A model generated the notes under the pieces. That model searched no databases. It was not told the origin of the DNA and saw only the letters and a program-made list of their open reading frames with translations. The position numbers and the translations under genes are program-made. Source: Nephromyces sp. MM_2019 (lineage: Eukaryota; Apicomplexa; Aconoidasida; Nephromycida). Taken from it: a DNA stretch of 64,000 nucleotides. Positions 13,357-26,940 of this stretch are shown here, piece by piece; the stretch's first letter is position 1; each line of letters begins with the position of its first letter. The stretch lies in assembly GCA_015657535.1 (NCBI GenBank), contig JADHZB010001590.1, positions 1-64,000 of the forward strand, given 5' to 3'.

Positions 13357-16300
13357 ATGGCTAGTTTAGGCCTCACAGAGCCTTTTTTACCTCCCTGCAC
13401 AAGCTTTGTAAGCCGGCTTCTTGACATCTTAAGGAAGGAAGCCGAGGATTCACTAATGAAACAATTTGGAGCACCAATAGTCTTACGACACCAAATCAGA
13501 GCTCTGTCTATCGAAATGTCTGACCTGAGTTTAGAGAATGTGTCCAATATTAACCGAACTGACACTGAGAGAGGTAAACTACGGGAGCTATACTGGCTTG
13601 CCAAGTAACTATAGCTCTTAAATAAGTTTTTAGACGGAATTAGCATGATGAGTAGTGATACCAGAAGCAGAGTTATTGAGCAAATAGACATGCTACAAGC
13701 ATGTGTTGAATATATATAAATTGCACGTGTATATAGTAAAAAATTGAAGGCTTGAAATATAGTACAGTATGCAAAAGCGTCTGTATAGCATTTTCAATGC
13801 GCTAAAAGGTGGAGGAATATATATTTTTCCTGAAGCTGTGTTGAATGCCTAGAGCAATGTATGAAAATAACGCATATCTCACGGAAAAAACACTTGTATG
13901 CTGAAAGAGGATGCAGTATTGAAAGTTAGAAGTATGCAAGAAAAAGATGTAGGGAATATATAAAAAGAAGGATTGTTTACTTGAGCCATTCTTTAGGGAA
14001 TGAGACTTTTAGAATCGTATGAGCAGCAGCGCTTTTTATCCTAAAATATTTATTTGGTTGATTAATGGGTAATTTAGCAATGAAGAGGTCATAATGTGAT
14101 TAATTTTACTGTACTACTCTGTGCTGGCTAAGTGTGCTTGATGCTCAAAAAAGCCAGCAACCCTGAAACTACAAGCGCTACAATATATGAGTGGAGTAAA
14201 TGCTGATCTACAGTGTAGCATCGCTGCGTGAACCGTGATTTTTTTTCACAGCATATCTAAAATTGTTATCTTCTGTACGTGCTGAAGATGTGCCGCTTGA
14301 TGTTTGTCCATTGACTATTTTTTCAATGCATATGCCTCCCAGCCAGTGATATTGTAATACTTTAAAGGGTGTCCATGATATTGAAATAAACGCTTTTCTA
14401 ATTTATTGCTCTATCTGTATCGAAGCTATTAGGTTTCACACGTTAAGGGAGGAAGCACAGCAGATACTATTTTGATCTGTTTCTATTTTCATGTGAAATT
14501 ATAGTGCAAAATTTTAAACTTCTTTTTTCTCAAATTTTTTAGCATAGCTCGCAGACCCTTTGAGCAATTGAAGAATAAAGACATCAATTATAGGAAAAAA
14601 TTTTGTTTACTCGCTCAAGAAAATCTTGCACAAGCGCATAAAATATAGCTCGACTCATCCTAGCGCAGGAATTCATTTTCTGTTTTATTTTCTTTTCTAT
14701 AAGAAGAAAAGATCAGAGTTACAAATGGAGGGTTATAGAATCTTTGTTTTTCTTCCTCAATTACTACTTATACGCGCTTAAGTTGCGTACTTTTAGCTGC
14801 GATATTCACTAGCATAACCACATAGGCCTGGATATTGGTATTTCGGTGGGTTAAGGCTTGTATATAAGAAGTTTCTACATCATTTATTCATTGAAACATA
14901 AGAAGAAATTATAGCGATTGCGCGCAATTTTGTATACAATATTACAGGCGTTGAAGAATTAGTGAGGAAAAATTTATATCGGCAGGTTAGGTCAACATAT
15001 TTTTTACGAGTTTTTATGAGCGGTTATTGAAGGAACTGCTATCTTTTTATTTCCAGTCCCCTTATTAGCTTACTATTGCTATTTTTATGTCATTCTTAAA
15101 GTAGATATTGCTTATTAACGTTGGCGTGACAAACTGGTCATGTTTTATGCATCTTTGCCAAAGTATACTTTTCCGTAAATGGTTTTATTCGTTGAAAAAG
15201 GATAGCTAAAAGATGATGAAAATAGCAAGGGATCAAGAGGAGAATAATGGGTACACGTAGACGACTTTAAGGAAGAAAATTACTAGGGAGAGGGAGTTTA
15301 TACGAAGTATGAGTAGAAAGATTCAATAGTAAAATTAGGAAAGGTGGAACCTGCATGAGTAGCATAAAATGCACCTATAGAATTATGATAATATTGGCTC
15401 GCAAAGAATATAATTGGTCTGCATTTAGATTTAAAAACGATATTTAATTCCTGCTTTACTTTTTGAGCATTGCTTGGCTTCTATTCACGCACGATACGTT
15501 TTTTTCTGATTAACTGTAACCCTTTAGAAATTTGTTTATATTAAGCTATTTAAGCCGAATAATTCTTCAAAACCCCCCCCTAAAAAAAGCTTTTTTTGGC
15601 GTTGAACTTGATTAATTTTCTTTGAACTTTTTTTCCCATCAGTTGAACTTTTGTCTTGAATTTAAGCTTTTCAGCTTTTTGTAGGCTTTTAGAATAGCAA
15701 ATGTAACCTAGTCAAGTATTTTTTGGTAATTAGCAGAAATTATGAGGGGTTGCCGAGGCTTTATAAAAAGAATAATCACATTTTTGGTTCCTCATCGTCC
15801 TTGTGATAGCCTCGTACCACTTTTGCACACAAGACTGAACTTATTAGTAATTGTACTCTTTATCTGGCACTTGCGATAATGCATATTTATCTGGTCAGTA
15901 TCAAGGGAGTACTTCTTTCTTTTAAAAGCATACTGCACGATTCTGCATATTTATATCCGATTAGATATATGCATATAATCTTCTTCCATTTGTAAGCGTG
16001 AAGCTGCTTGAATAGATTTTCGTGTGTATAAACACTCTGCCGTATCTCCCTTCAGGTTTTTGTCCCGATTTCACCCTCTTGTCATGCACTGATAATGACA
16101 ACAGAGTATATTAATATGCTGAAGTCTAAGTTTAAAATGAAGTTTTTAACCTTCCCCCAACATTCAACCACACCCATTACGACGGATTATAACATACTTG
16201 ACTTACCAGCGGACTTCCCAGAGACATTCCCAGATTACTTGAATTCTAATGTCTTCTGTGTATGCACATCATGCTCTCTGCCGAGGATTGAATTTGAGCA

Positions 16301-18975
16301 TGCCCTAAAGATGTACTTGGAGGAGTTCGAGGATATAAGGCGAAGGATATTAATGGCTTTGGAAGGAGAACCCACTCTTTTTTATAGGACTGAAAAAGGT
16401 TTGATGGCTGCACGATTTGCATCAGAAATGCAATATTAATCTTGATAACTGTCTCTCTCACGTTCCTGCTTTGCAGCTAGTAATAATAGGGAGCTACCAC
16501 GCGTAAAATTTGAAGACATTAATAAATCTGTAAATACTGATGCTACGGTGAATAGCATTGATAGCAAACCTTTTGCACATAGAAGGAAAGCTCATGATGA
16601 AAATTGTAGTTTCTGCGGCTCTGAGGAGTGCGGTAGAAGATTTTCAGGGCTTCATGCTTTTGTGGAGGCTGGTACTCATTTACTTTTTCAGAGGGATACA
16701 AAGACAAGGTTGGCTTCTTCCTTTCTTTCAATGCAAGATAGCGGGAAATTTTCAGTAGTAGATGCTCTATGTAGCTTATACCATGTCCCAGGATTGTGCC
16801 GTGAAAAATTGCTCGTTTTGTTTGCTTGTTTCACCTATGAGGAGATTGTGGGCACTTTTTGTTTAGCTCTTGAAACCGCTCAAGCCGAATTTGTACCTAC
16901 TTCAAGTAGTTCTATTCTTTGGAAAGTCGAAGAATCGAACATGCAGTCAGTTACGGAGCAAAGTTATGATTCCAGCTCCGCTGAAGGTAAAGTGGGACCT
17001 GAGAGGCACAATGGTACGTTAATTTCAGGATTTTTAGGTTGAAAATACAATGAGAGGATATATCCAACTTTTTGGATATGAGATGCGTAGATTAATGAAT
17101 ACTAGGAAGCTTGACCCTTGAGACTATGCTTAAAAATATTGAGGAAAAAAAATGCTAGCTATACCTTGAGAACGGGGAAGTATTGGAAGGAGCCATATAT
17201 AATTTAGTTCAGATTCAGGGGATCAGTTTTCTACGCTTTCATTACGCGTATAGGCTATTCTCCGTCTGCACCATGAAATAGCAGTTTTTAACTCTTCTTG
17301 GCAGAATGCTTCCTAAATTTTATGCTTCCTTCTAGGAATATTTGCGTTTTTCAGTATTTTAATAACCCGTTTTCTATTTTAAGCTGATTCGACTTCATTC
17401 AAGCTTAAAAGAGCTTCTTAGGGCATATTTTGTCCCTCTGGAGCTTAAAGATGATAGGGCAGGATGCATATGTGAGCAATTCTAAACCTAAGAAAGGATT
17501 TCCCAAAAGAGAAATAATTTTAAGCAATAGCTGTGGATTTTTTGTATATTTCACCTTGTTATGCTTAGAAAAACTATCATTTGTATCAGATATCTTCAGA
17601 ATAGTTTTGCTTTCCATATTGTCCACACTGATAATAGAGCTAGCATACAAGTAAAAAATTTCTGTCTCAATGCATAAAACCGTTAGGACGCGCCTAATCA
17701 ATTAGCTTAATCTGAGAAGTTTAATAAAAATATGATCTTCGTACCCCTTCTCAACTCTCTATTTTAAAATGGAGGACTAGTCATCTTTACTCATAGAGCT
17801 ATTTTTTCCTTTGCTTCTTCCTCGAGCAAAAGCTGCTCATTGAATATTTTGATGTTTAAAAATGTTTTGGCGTTTGCTCTTTCATATCAGCGGGCTGTTT
17901 CTTTTGAAGCCAGTTCCTTGTCAGATTATTCAATTAACGCAAGCGAACATTCCCCTTTGTGGCACTTTTTTTTTCCTCGTTTGTTTGCTTGTTATATATA
18001 ACGTGCTTACTCAAGCAATACATTATATGTTGTGAGGTATTAATGCGTAATGATTATTTATCATTCTTATTTTTTTTTGACCAGATGAGAATAGATGGTA
18101 AATAGAACACAGGAAGAAAATATGGTGTTTTTCGTATGTCTCCTTTGTTAACTTGCTTTACTTTCTGCTGGTTTGCAGCCATCAGTAATTTTACTCTCTT
18201 GTACGGCTGACGTAGCACGTCTTTGTTTTTATGCTTTTTCTCCGTTTTTACTCTGCCTCCCTGTTTTGTCGCGCCTTACGTCCATGCCTCATGCTGACCC
18301 ACCTCTATGCTCGTCATTATTGAAAATTGGCACGTGCTCAGTCACTTGAAAAATTAATGGTTCTTTGCCCATTGTCTAATTCGGCCTTTCCTCGCCATTT
18401 CAATCTATATTCCAGTAATTACCCGAAAAAGCCGCATCCAAATTGATCCTGAAAAAGATACTTAATTTGGTCCATGCTTTTCTCGGCTTAATCTTAACTC
18501 ATTTAGTGGTTTTCCTTCGCAAATGTAGCTGCTAAATTACTGCATGTTGTAGGTGGATATTTTTTTGAGGATTGTCGTGCTTACTCTGTTGAAACCGCTG
18601 AATAACTTGTTCTCAGCCGCTAGCGCATCTGCGCGGAGCAAAATAAAGCCTGCCATTCACGGTGTGGGTAGCAGCCCTTTCTTGAAGGTTCAATCCAAGC
18701 TGAGACCTATACAGCAAAGAGTGCAGAGCATTGTTTCCATCCTCTTCAACTGCAATTTTTTAAGACGCTCGGGACAGTCTTCGTATACCTTCACCTTACC
18801 TAGGCTTTCTACGCTGGCAACCTCCTTAGATAACGGCAGAAAGGAAATCATGCAGATAGTGAAGAGGTGGAAAGAGTATATCTGGTGTTGTGCTTATAAT
18901 TTCGCGTTTTTTTCGTTGCATGATTCAAGTCCTGGGTGCCAAATTCTAATCGTTCCGCGCGGCAACGACCTTTGA
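13357..18975 (+). CDS. Unassigned multi-exon gene
   Basis: Four exons look real. Exon 13357-13573 starts MASLGLTEPFLPPC and ends at the strong donor GTAAAC, phase 1. Exon 16056-16398 (VFVPISPSCHALI at its start, later ILDLPADFPETFPDYLNS and YLEEFEDIRRRIL) follows acceptor CCCTTCAG. It joins in phase, across a 78-base intron, to 16477-16986 or 17013, which carries CSFCGSEECG and a cysteine-spotted helical stretch SVVDALCSLYHVPGLC. A last exon from acceptor TTGTTCTCAG at 18604 reads SARSKIKPAIHGVGSSPF and ends at 18975. The 13573 to 16056 junction is out of phase, so an exon is missing or two genes are merged. CSFCGSEEC could bind zinc, but no domain was recognised. The intron 13574-16055 is the longest here and may hide exons. 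Confidence 0.42.
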
Positions 18976-21452
18976 ATAAATTTTGCTCTATTTTAACATT
19001 GAGGAGTAATATACGAGTGGTAGCTCGCTTACTTCACTAGTGTACTTATACGATTATACGCGGTGTGTTTTTATTAAGAGGCAGCATAAAGCTTCCGCGC
19101 ATGGCATGCCCTTTTTTTGTGTGCGCTAATTTGAGGCATTCTATATATTAATGTTCTCGTGCTAAATATGTTTTCCTTATGCTTTGCTTACACTTTTCAA
19201 CCTGTCTCGGTAAGCTTAGGGTATTCTTGTTGAGCGTAGCATAAATTTGGCCTAAATCACTGGCTTCGGCTTTGTACTGAGCTGCCAATCCGCGATTACA
19301 CGCCGCAACAAAAGCTCGCACTCAACTCTCTCCGTTTTATGTACAAATCATTTCACCAGGAAGAAGTTTAAGGAGATTTTTTACGAGGAATTACTTCGGA
19401 AGCGCCTGCAGAAATCTTCTTTAAATATGCGATTTCTCGTCTTGGATATGATAGGAATTGGAATGATTGATTTATTGTAAGTCCTAGTAATAAAACTTAG
19501 AATAAGGTATCTACATGTGCATGTTTTTATACATTTTAAAGTATATTTCACCGTATGGTTCTGCACGTGTTCGAATCTAGGATGCACGTATCTTTCTTGG
19601 AGTTGGTATGTACATATGCGGGTATGTACGCGTGCTTACACACGAGTACTAATAATTAGGTTTTAAATCTTCTCAATATCTGTGTAACCCTCAGAAGGTC
19701 CACCTCAGGTCCAGTCATAAAGTTAGGCGGGAGGATGCAGGGTCAACGACGTGGGTATTGAGGTTTAATCCCTTGAAATGCCAGCTTACTAACTATCTTA
19801 AATAGTCCATATATCAGAGGGTCTCTTCATCCCTTTCTGCCGCTAGGTATAATGATTTCCTGCTTCTCTCGAGCAGCATTAAAATCAATTTTACCTGCTA
19901 TCAATGACTTTCTCTTCGTCCATTCTGTCCCCTACAATGTCCTTGAAAGGTGAGTTTCTGAGGGCGACTTATTTGAAAAGAAATAAAATAAGCGCTGTCA
20001 CTATAACCTTGCTAATATTTCCTGAAAATTTAGTACATGAGCGCCTCATGCGAAGCTACATTTCACGCACAAAATCCTGGCTAGAAGCGTAGAGCACTTT
20101 TTTATAGTTAACTCAAAACTTAGCTTGTGGGCAGCCTCTCTGGAGACTTGAACCCAAACTTATGTACAAAAACTGCAATCTTCATCTGATTATCTGGCGG
20201 AGAGTTAGCAATTGCCTTATTCGCACTTTTGGACCCTTCATTGCTACTTATCTGCTGCTTAGGTACAAGCTTATAACTTCGCATAACATGCTCGTTAGTG
20301 GATCAAAACAGTTAATTGAAGGTGTGAAAACTTGCGTGCTAACAAGCGAATCTGCAAAACTCTGGATGCATCAAAAATGCGCGCATGGGATCGGGAATAT
20401 CCTACCGCTTATCCTAGCCTTGATAAAAAAAACACTGCGACTCCTTGTGGTGGCGGCTTACATGTCCAAAGCCCTATATTCACTACTCTATATTAAAACT
20501 GCAGTGCTTCGACGCCCTATCTACAGCAAAAACATTCATATGCGCAGGCAAGCGTTATATAATGACGAAATAATCCGGAAATGATGCTTGCCAGTCAAAT
20601 TTACAATTATGTGACAGCCGATATCCTTTTTCACACGCAAGCATCATGTATAAATTACGATAGGCGCATAAAACTGAGGAGCAGGGATAAGACCAATAGC
20701 ACAAGCGGTGGTACGATATGATGATCTATTCAGTCCTTAAGATAAACTTACATTACTTTGCCATCACCATCATCACCGAATTAAAAGTACATAAAAATGC
20801 GAAAAATGAGGTAATTGTGCTTGCGGGACCCCTAATACTTCTAAATACCATATAATTTAGGGTAAGCGCACCTGGTATTGGTGTAGGTGATTTACAGCTC
20901 GTAGGCGCGTATTCAAAACGACACGCTCAACTAATGACCGGTGAGCCCAAAAAATGCAATCAACTCATAGCAAGATACGCCTTTGAAGCTCATTTTTTTC
21001 ACCCTAGGAAGTAGAAGCAGCAATAACACAAAGTGTATGTGGGCATAAGCGTGTAGATGCGTTTACAAAGTGTTGTAGATAGTAATGCGTGAGCAAGCGC
21101 ATATTCTTACGAAAATTCTAAGCTAGCATTACTTTCAACTGTTGAAACAGGGAGAACCAACAAATAGTAAAACATTTTTGATGACTGAAGACTCAAGAAA
21201 ACTTGTGCCAGCATCACACCTTAAGAATTGGCTTCAAAAATAAACAAAAGGCACGAAGGGACTTCCGTTGCAGCAGCACGTGCAAATGTTTTAATGCATA
21301 GCGTGTAACACATTCTAGCTCTTTGAATGCTCCCCAGGGTGTTAAGATAATGAAAAGCAAAGTGAAACAAGCACTAAACTTAACAACACTACAATGCCTC
21401 AAAATAGTGTTCTTTTCCAATAAAATCCAGTACTCTTCCCCATGAAAATACT
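18976..21452. other. Intergenic stretch between convergent genes
   Basis: Lies between the 3' end of the plus-strand gene at 18975 and the 3' end of the minus-strand membrane protein gene at 21453. The longest frame is 20162-20584 (+), 140 codons, basic and partly hydrophobic, with no splice or motif support, so it is not called. Nothing else is seen. Confidence 0.45.
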
Positions 21453-24400
21453 TCAAAGATTAGCTCGTATCCTTGTCAAGAGGGCACTGTAAATTACCAG
21501 CAATCCAAGCATTACCAGGCTGAGCAGCAACAAAGAAAATGAAATTATTGCTGGAAATATGGGAAGCAAAGCTTAAGCTGATGTGATTGACGCAGAAAAA
21601 AAAAGAGGCAGAGGAAAGGAACTTTGCGCAAAAAAGGGTATAAAAAAAATGAAATAGTAAGAGTGTACAGAAGGGGAAGAAAGTGCAAAAATGAAGGAAT
21701 GTGACAGGAGAAGCAAGTGAAGCGATAAAAAAAAATAGGAATGGAAAAAAGAAACCATTGCCAACGAATGAGAGGTAAAGCAGCAACATAACGACACATC
21801 CCCAGTATATAGCGGCAAAAAAAAGGCTAGTACTTCATGGAGTGTATATAAAAGCCCGAATAAGATAGCAGAGGCTAAAGATTTCATGGTAATTAATTGG
21901 ATGATCTCTAATTTCTTGGCTTACAGCGCGCCACATACACGCGTAAGGGCAAAAAAACGAATATATATAAGAATGGGGGAATATGCATATCCTAACATCA
22001 CCATATATACTTTTAATTGCAGACGCGTGAATGCACTCAAACCAGTAAAAGCATTCGTGTAAAAATACTGACACATTCAAGCCTATATACTTACAAATAT
22101 GCGCACATATATATAAACACTAGTGAGTATGTCTAGAAGCTTGCAAGATGAACAACGAAGAAGCAATCATACATAAATGTAAGGTATTACCCGGGTATGT
22201 AGAATTGATGGAAGTATTGTGAAGTCTCATCGGGATCAGCACGCCCAAAGGTAGTCAGCATTCCGTATACAAAAAACTCGATTACCCTCCTGCCACACAC
22301 AATCCTACAGGAATCGTCATTCTGTACCGTCACCCTATAGAATTCACAGTGAAGGAGAGCGTACATGGGCTGCCTTTTTGTATCTCACAAAGCAGCTAAA
22401 CTTACAGCGTATCACATTAAATTGTGCGCGCAGTAATATCATAAATTATGACATCATAATGATTAGGCTCTGCGTATGTTGCTTCACTAGCTCTTCGTGC
22501 TATATCTAAAGGCTTTACTCCTTCAACTATCTTTACATAAAAATAAAAATATACTGTGCAATCCAGTAAGCATGCAAATAAACAATACTCCAGAAATAGT
22601 TGCGATAAAAAGTGTATGCCCTGAATAAGGTCTTGTGTGTGTGCGAAGCTCATATATTGGTGTAGACAATGTTTTTCACGCCGGGGAGCACACTATTTGA
22701 GTCCATGTTACGATATCAGTTTGCTGCGTCTGTAGTATGTGATGGGTTGCGAGTCGCATGTGCCGTGCATTCAGGTACATACGCATATAAATTTTCCTTG
22801 AAGTTGAAGGCAGAGATACACGCAGGAGGCGTCTAGATGTTAGAAATTTTTTTTCCTTCTTACTCTTCACAAAAAAATCATTCACTATCTATCGGTTGGC
22901 ATACGATTACGAACCTGTCAGGGTGTATTCCAAGCAGGTACATGGGGGAGACAAAAAAAGCCTTCAAGGCAGCCTCAAAGCCGAGATTGCAGACAGTGCA
23001 AAACATCTAATGAAAGAGAGGACAACAGGGTATTCGTTAGGTAGACAGCAGTCGCGTAGTCAATTCAAAAAATCTTAACGATAAAATAATAGATGAAAGA
23101 AGGAGAAAGCCAGAAAGCAATATAACAGGACCAACAGGAAAAAGAAGAAAATTACAATCAACGAACTAGAAGCAGGGTAATGAGGGAAATTAGCCCCAAA
23201 AAAATTAAAGTAAGATTATACTAGATAGCATAGCGGAAAGAAGTTATGTTTGATTTTCATACACGCAGAGTAGCCCATACAGCAGCCCTTTGCGACAAAT
23301 CAAGATCAGGGTGAATTTTGCCTTGAGATCCTTTCAAAAACGTCTTTGTCAAGATGAATGTAGATGCATAACCGCGTCATAGCATCGGCAAATTTTCAGC
23401 ATTAAACCTGCTCAGCTCGTTTTGGGAGGTGAAGCTCACAAAACTAGACATAATCAAGGAAGCCTTTTAAAAAAAATGGGTTTAAGAACTGACAAGATTC
23501 GTTAAGTACACAGGAATTCGTGGTAAAACTTGCAATTAGAAATATCGTAGATTTATATTGATAAGGAACGGCAGAGTCATACGTAGGCAAAAAGCAAATC
23601 AATTCTAGTGTTGAAGATGCATCAAGATAGCTCTAATGGAGCCATACATGATGCTGAAAAAAAGAAACAAGGAATCTTTTCAAGCTAAGCAGCACTAACA
23701 AGATATTTGCTATCCTATATTGCATATATAAATTTACCAGTGATGCTCCAAGAAGAAAACCTTGCATCCAGGGAGCCAGCGTGCTCAGAAAAAATAATGA
23801 CATGACCCGTAATTGAGCATCCAGAAGCTGGAAGACAATCAAGCAGCCTGTGTAAGAGTTAGAAGCACGCGTAAGAACGTTAGAACAACAAAATTTAAAC
23901 CAGCTGGCGATATGGCGACAGAGAGGAAAAAAATACATTTAGAGCGGCTCAAAGATAAGCAGAGAAGCTTGAAAACATGTCTGAACAAACGATTATACTT
24001 TAGAATATGATGATGAGCACATGGCAAGGAATAGCGTTGAAATAGCCAGCATTCATTTCTTCAAAAAAAGCTACCTTATAACCTATAGTCAAGCGCCTTG
24101 ATTGGTCCACGTAGCACTTGCGTGAATTTAAGCACCTTCTATGAAACAGTACTTTCGACGAGGAAAAATGCCGAAGCTTTCCAGGATTCAAAAACAAAAG
24201 TTTGCTTAGTGTGAATTTGGCCGTATTAGCATATAAGATTGTACCTAACCTATAAGTGAGTTTGACGGCTTCCTAAGTCGGACGAAATTTCCATAATTCC
24301 GAAGCCTATCCCCTAAGCGGGGTAAGATTAGATACAAAGCCAGTCTCAATGAGGCTAAGAGAATCCCCAAAATAGAAATAATGAGCAATCCTTGACTGGT

Positions 24401-26940
24401 ATCAGGAAAAGGCTTTAAACTGAGTATCCCTGAAGGAAAATGAAAAGGGAAAAAACTTAATTTACTGAATTTGTAATGATAGAGCTACATTTACAATTCA
24501 AAGCATGCTAGAGATACTCAGTTGTAATCGTATTTCTACCAAACCAAAGTCGTGCGCGGATGTATGACAAAAAAGTGTTTGCACTCACAAGAATGTATTC
24601 CTAGCATGCCACAGCAGGTAGCCATGATGCGACAAGTAGGGATTTAGCTTAACAGATTTTAGTGGCACAGCAGTGTTTTCGTAACTTGTTGAGAGCACAA
24701 TGCATAAAATCAGTGTACCGTGAAGTCTATAGGTGTGTGTAGCAGTGCACCCTGACATCGAAGTGCGCTCATAACTTTTGCTCATAATATGAGCAAACTT
24801 TCCATAGTTTGCGTAGCACGAGAAACAGACAAGAGAATCTTATAACCAGGATGGGAAAATGTTTCAGTATCAAATCAAATGGTATGATATACATTTTCTC
24901 AGAACACTAGGTAAGAACTACAACACCTTTCTGGTTTGAAAAAGAGTACGTTTCCATGGAAGCAGTGATGCGCGAAGCGCTAAATTTAATTACAAAACAA
25001 AGAAAATAATCGTAGTGGTAACTCTGAATTAATTGCTTATACCTTTAGGCAAGTATCTCAAGGAAAACTTTATTCACTTAACATCGCCGAAAAGCACAAA
25101 CATTCCTTCAGTATACAAAATATTCCTTCCGCTTAAGCAAATTTCATCTCATTTCGACGAGTTACGCACTACATATTGTTAGCATAACAAAAATTATACG
25201 TGCATCTCATACTTGAATGTGAAAGAATATCACATCCCCATTTTTTCCCATAACCATGGCCTCTCAAAAAATAATCATTTTGCGATATTAGCCTCTCTAT
25301 ATATCAGGGACAGTGGGGAGACTTCAAGACTCTAAGACACTTAATTTAATGATTCGTTCTCAGCAGATAGAAAAGATGGCTACGAACTGAAAAAACCCCA
25401 GAGCAACAACCAAATCTTATGCCATCACATAAAATCTTGGAAACATAATTTTCTACACATAACTCTGCCATAATGAAGTTTTCTATATCCAAAAAACTTT
25501 TTCGCTCTACAAAAGTTTCGGCAATCCAATGAAAAAATTTTGGGCTACAAGGGGGGAGTAGCCTATTAACACATACACTATTAAAAAATGAAGCAAATCA
25601 TCTCAAGTCCAGAGTTTTTATAGGCTAGCACTAACCTGAAAATAGGATGTCGTGATCCTTTACCATTATAGCGCTATTGAAGATGAAAAGACTAGGGAAG
25701 AGAGCCAAGGGAATGCAAAAGTCACCAAACCCATCGACCCTTTCTGACACCTCCTTTTCATCCGTAGACGTGGATATCTATATAGGGATGCAAAGCAACT
25801 ACACTTCTTCCACACACAGCATAAGCAGGAGGAAAATTAGCTTAAGCGTCGTAAGCTACGCGAATATGAATAAAGAAACCCATTTTTTTATTGAAGACAC
25901 TTCGGCTGTCAGTTTTAAACTCAATCCAAATAGGCAACAAAGACAATGAGCAAACACAGCGACTTTGACATAAACTTTAATGTTCTTTCAAAACAAGCCA
26001 AGTCTTACGGAGCAGTTAATAAAATGTGATTTACAAAAAGCACGGAATATTACGCAAAAAAATGTGAGCACCAGGACATAGCAAACCATACAAGGCAGCC
26101 AATACATTAATAGACGGCAAAAAAAATAGAGACACTACACCCAATAATAATCCCATACAAAAAATTTTATGCACACATAAACTTCATTTTTCCGGCATAC
26201 GTTTATCAAATGCTGACATTTACTTGTTATAAACCCGCCGTCAAATACCCCAAACCTACCTCATACAGTGTAGAAAGACCAAAGCAAGCAGCTATAGACA
26301 AGTAAACCTTCTTGTCAACAAAGTAATTGATTGAGCAGGCTAAGAAGGAGCCTGTTGTGACAGCGAAAATAAGCCATGCTGCTCCGAGTTCCCCTCTGAT
26401 ATTATGACAGGCATCATGGTGCATTAGGGTCAAAAGAGTATATCAAAGTAGCAAAAACATATAAAATAGGGCAGGAATTAACCACTCCTACACTGAAGGA
26501 AGGTACTTTGGGTACGCAAAAAGACTGCTAATTACGTATCAATAGAAAAAATCAAGACATAGAGTACTTAAAAACATAAATTTATATTTCAGCCTCGTAA
26601 AAACAAGGCAACCATAGAAAATAAGAAACCTCACGATACCTTAAAAAAAGTGCACAAATACTTGGAAAGAATGGCATGCAAAATAAAAACCAAGGCATTT
26701 GCCACTTTCCAGAAAAATTAGCTCAAACACGTTCAAGCAATTCAAGCACCTAGAACCCCAGAAGAAATATCAATTCACGAGTTACCTCATCCAATATACC
26801 ACGATAGCGCTAACGTGGACGCAAATGGTCAGAAAGTGAAAGAGCGAGAACACTATTAATATCCATACTTTTGTCGGCAGCGCGGAAATCGCAGAAAACT
26901 GAGGCAAGGAGTTTCCAGATAACAAAGGCTGGTTTATCAT
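21453..26940 (-). CDS. Multi-pass membrane protein, XK-type scramblase-like (tentative)
   Basis: Exons, 5' to 3' on minus: 26940-26786, 26395-26260, 25777-25636, 25464-25397, 24979-24927, 24726-24589, 24138-24075, 23827-23738, 23006-22886, 22620-22537, 21550-21453. All phases match, giving 382 residues. Exons 4 and 5 are the least certain. Starts MINQPLLSGNSLPQFSAI. Hydrophobic segments: residues about 25-50 (VWILIVFSLFHFLTICV), 54-76 (AAWLIFAVTTGSFLACSIN), 118-131, 186-197, 260-282 (MSLFFLSTLAPWMQGFLL), 323-350 and 351-375 (SLLLLSLVMLGLLVIYSAL). The tail is TRIRANL. The order resembles XK-related proteins: a YW-x-RG turn between the first two segments, a DAQLRVMSLFFLS helix like the XK EIATRV helix, and a later FEAALKAFF resembling XK's ENAILLL. 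Those resemblances are judged by eye and an unrelated transporter remains possible. Confidence 0.6.

Noticed and set aside
13341..13691. 116-codon minus-strand ORF
   Set aside because: It is antisense to the plus-strand exon 13357-13573, which has a strong donor and better composition.
15582..15598. A7-GCT-T run palindrome
   Set aside because: Simple A and T runs around AGCT are expected in AT-rich DNA and carry little information.
20080..20165. Possible tRNA on minus (GGGTTCAAGTCTCC, T-arm-like)
   Set aside because: No acceptor stem, D-arm or anticodon arm can be paired around it.
20162..20584. 140-codon plus-strand ORF
   Set aside because: No splice signals, no motif, unusual composition; similar lengths occur by chance in this many bases.
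21460..21887. Three overlapping minus-strand frames of 84-109 codons rich in Phe, Leu and Ser
   Set aside because: They arise from a pyrimidine-rich intron tract; only 21550-21453 is coding, in a different frame, as the last membrane-protein exon.
22417..22653. Minus-strand 78-codon frame ending VIIYDITARTI
   Set aside because: The overlapping frame 22620-22537 fits splice phase on both sides and is strongly hydrophobic; this frame does not connect onward.
26227..26433. Membrane-like 68-codon minus-strand ORF as a stand-alone protein or nucleoside transporter end
   Set aside because: A GTAGGT donor interrupts it at 26259 and it joins in phase to exons on both sides; resemblance to ENT transporters was limited to a short AWLIF-type stretch.
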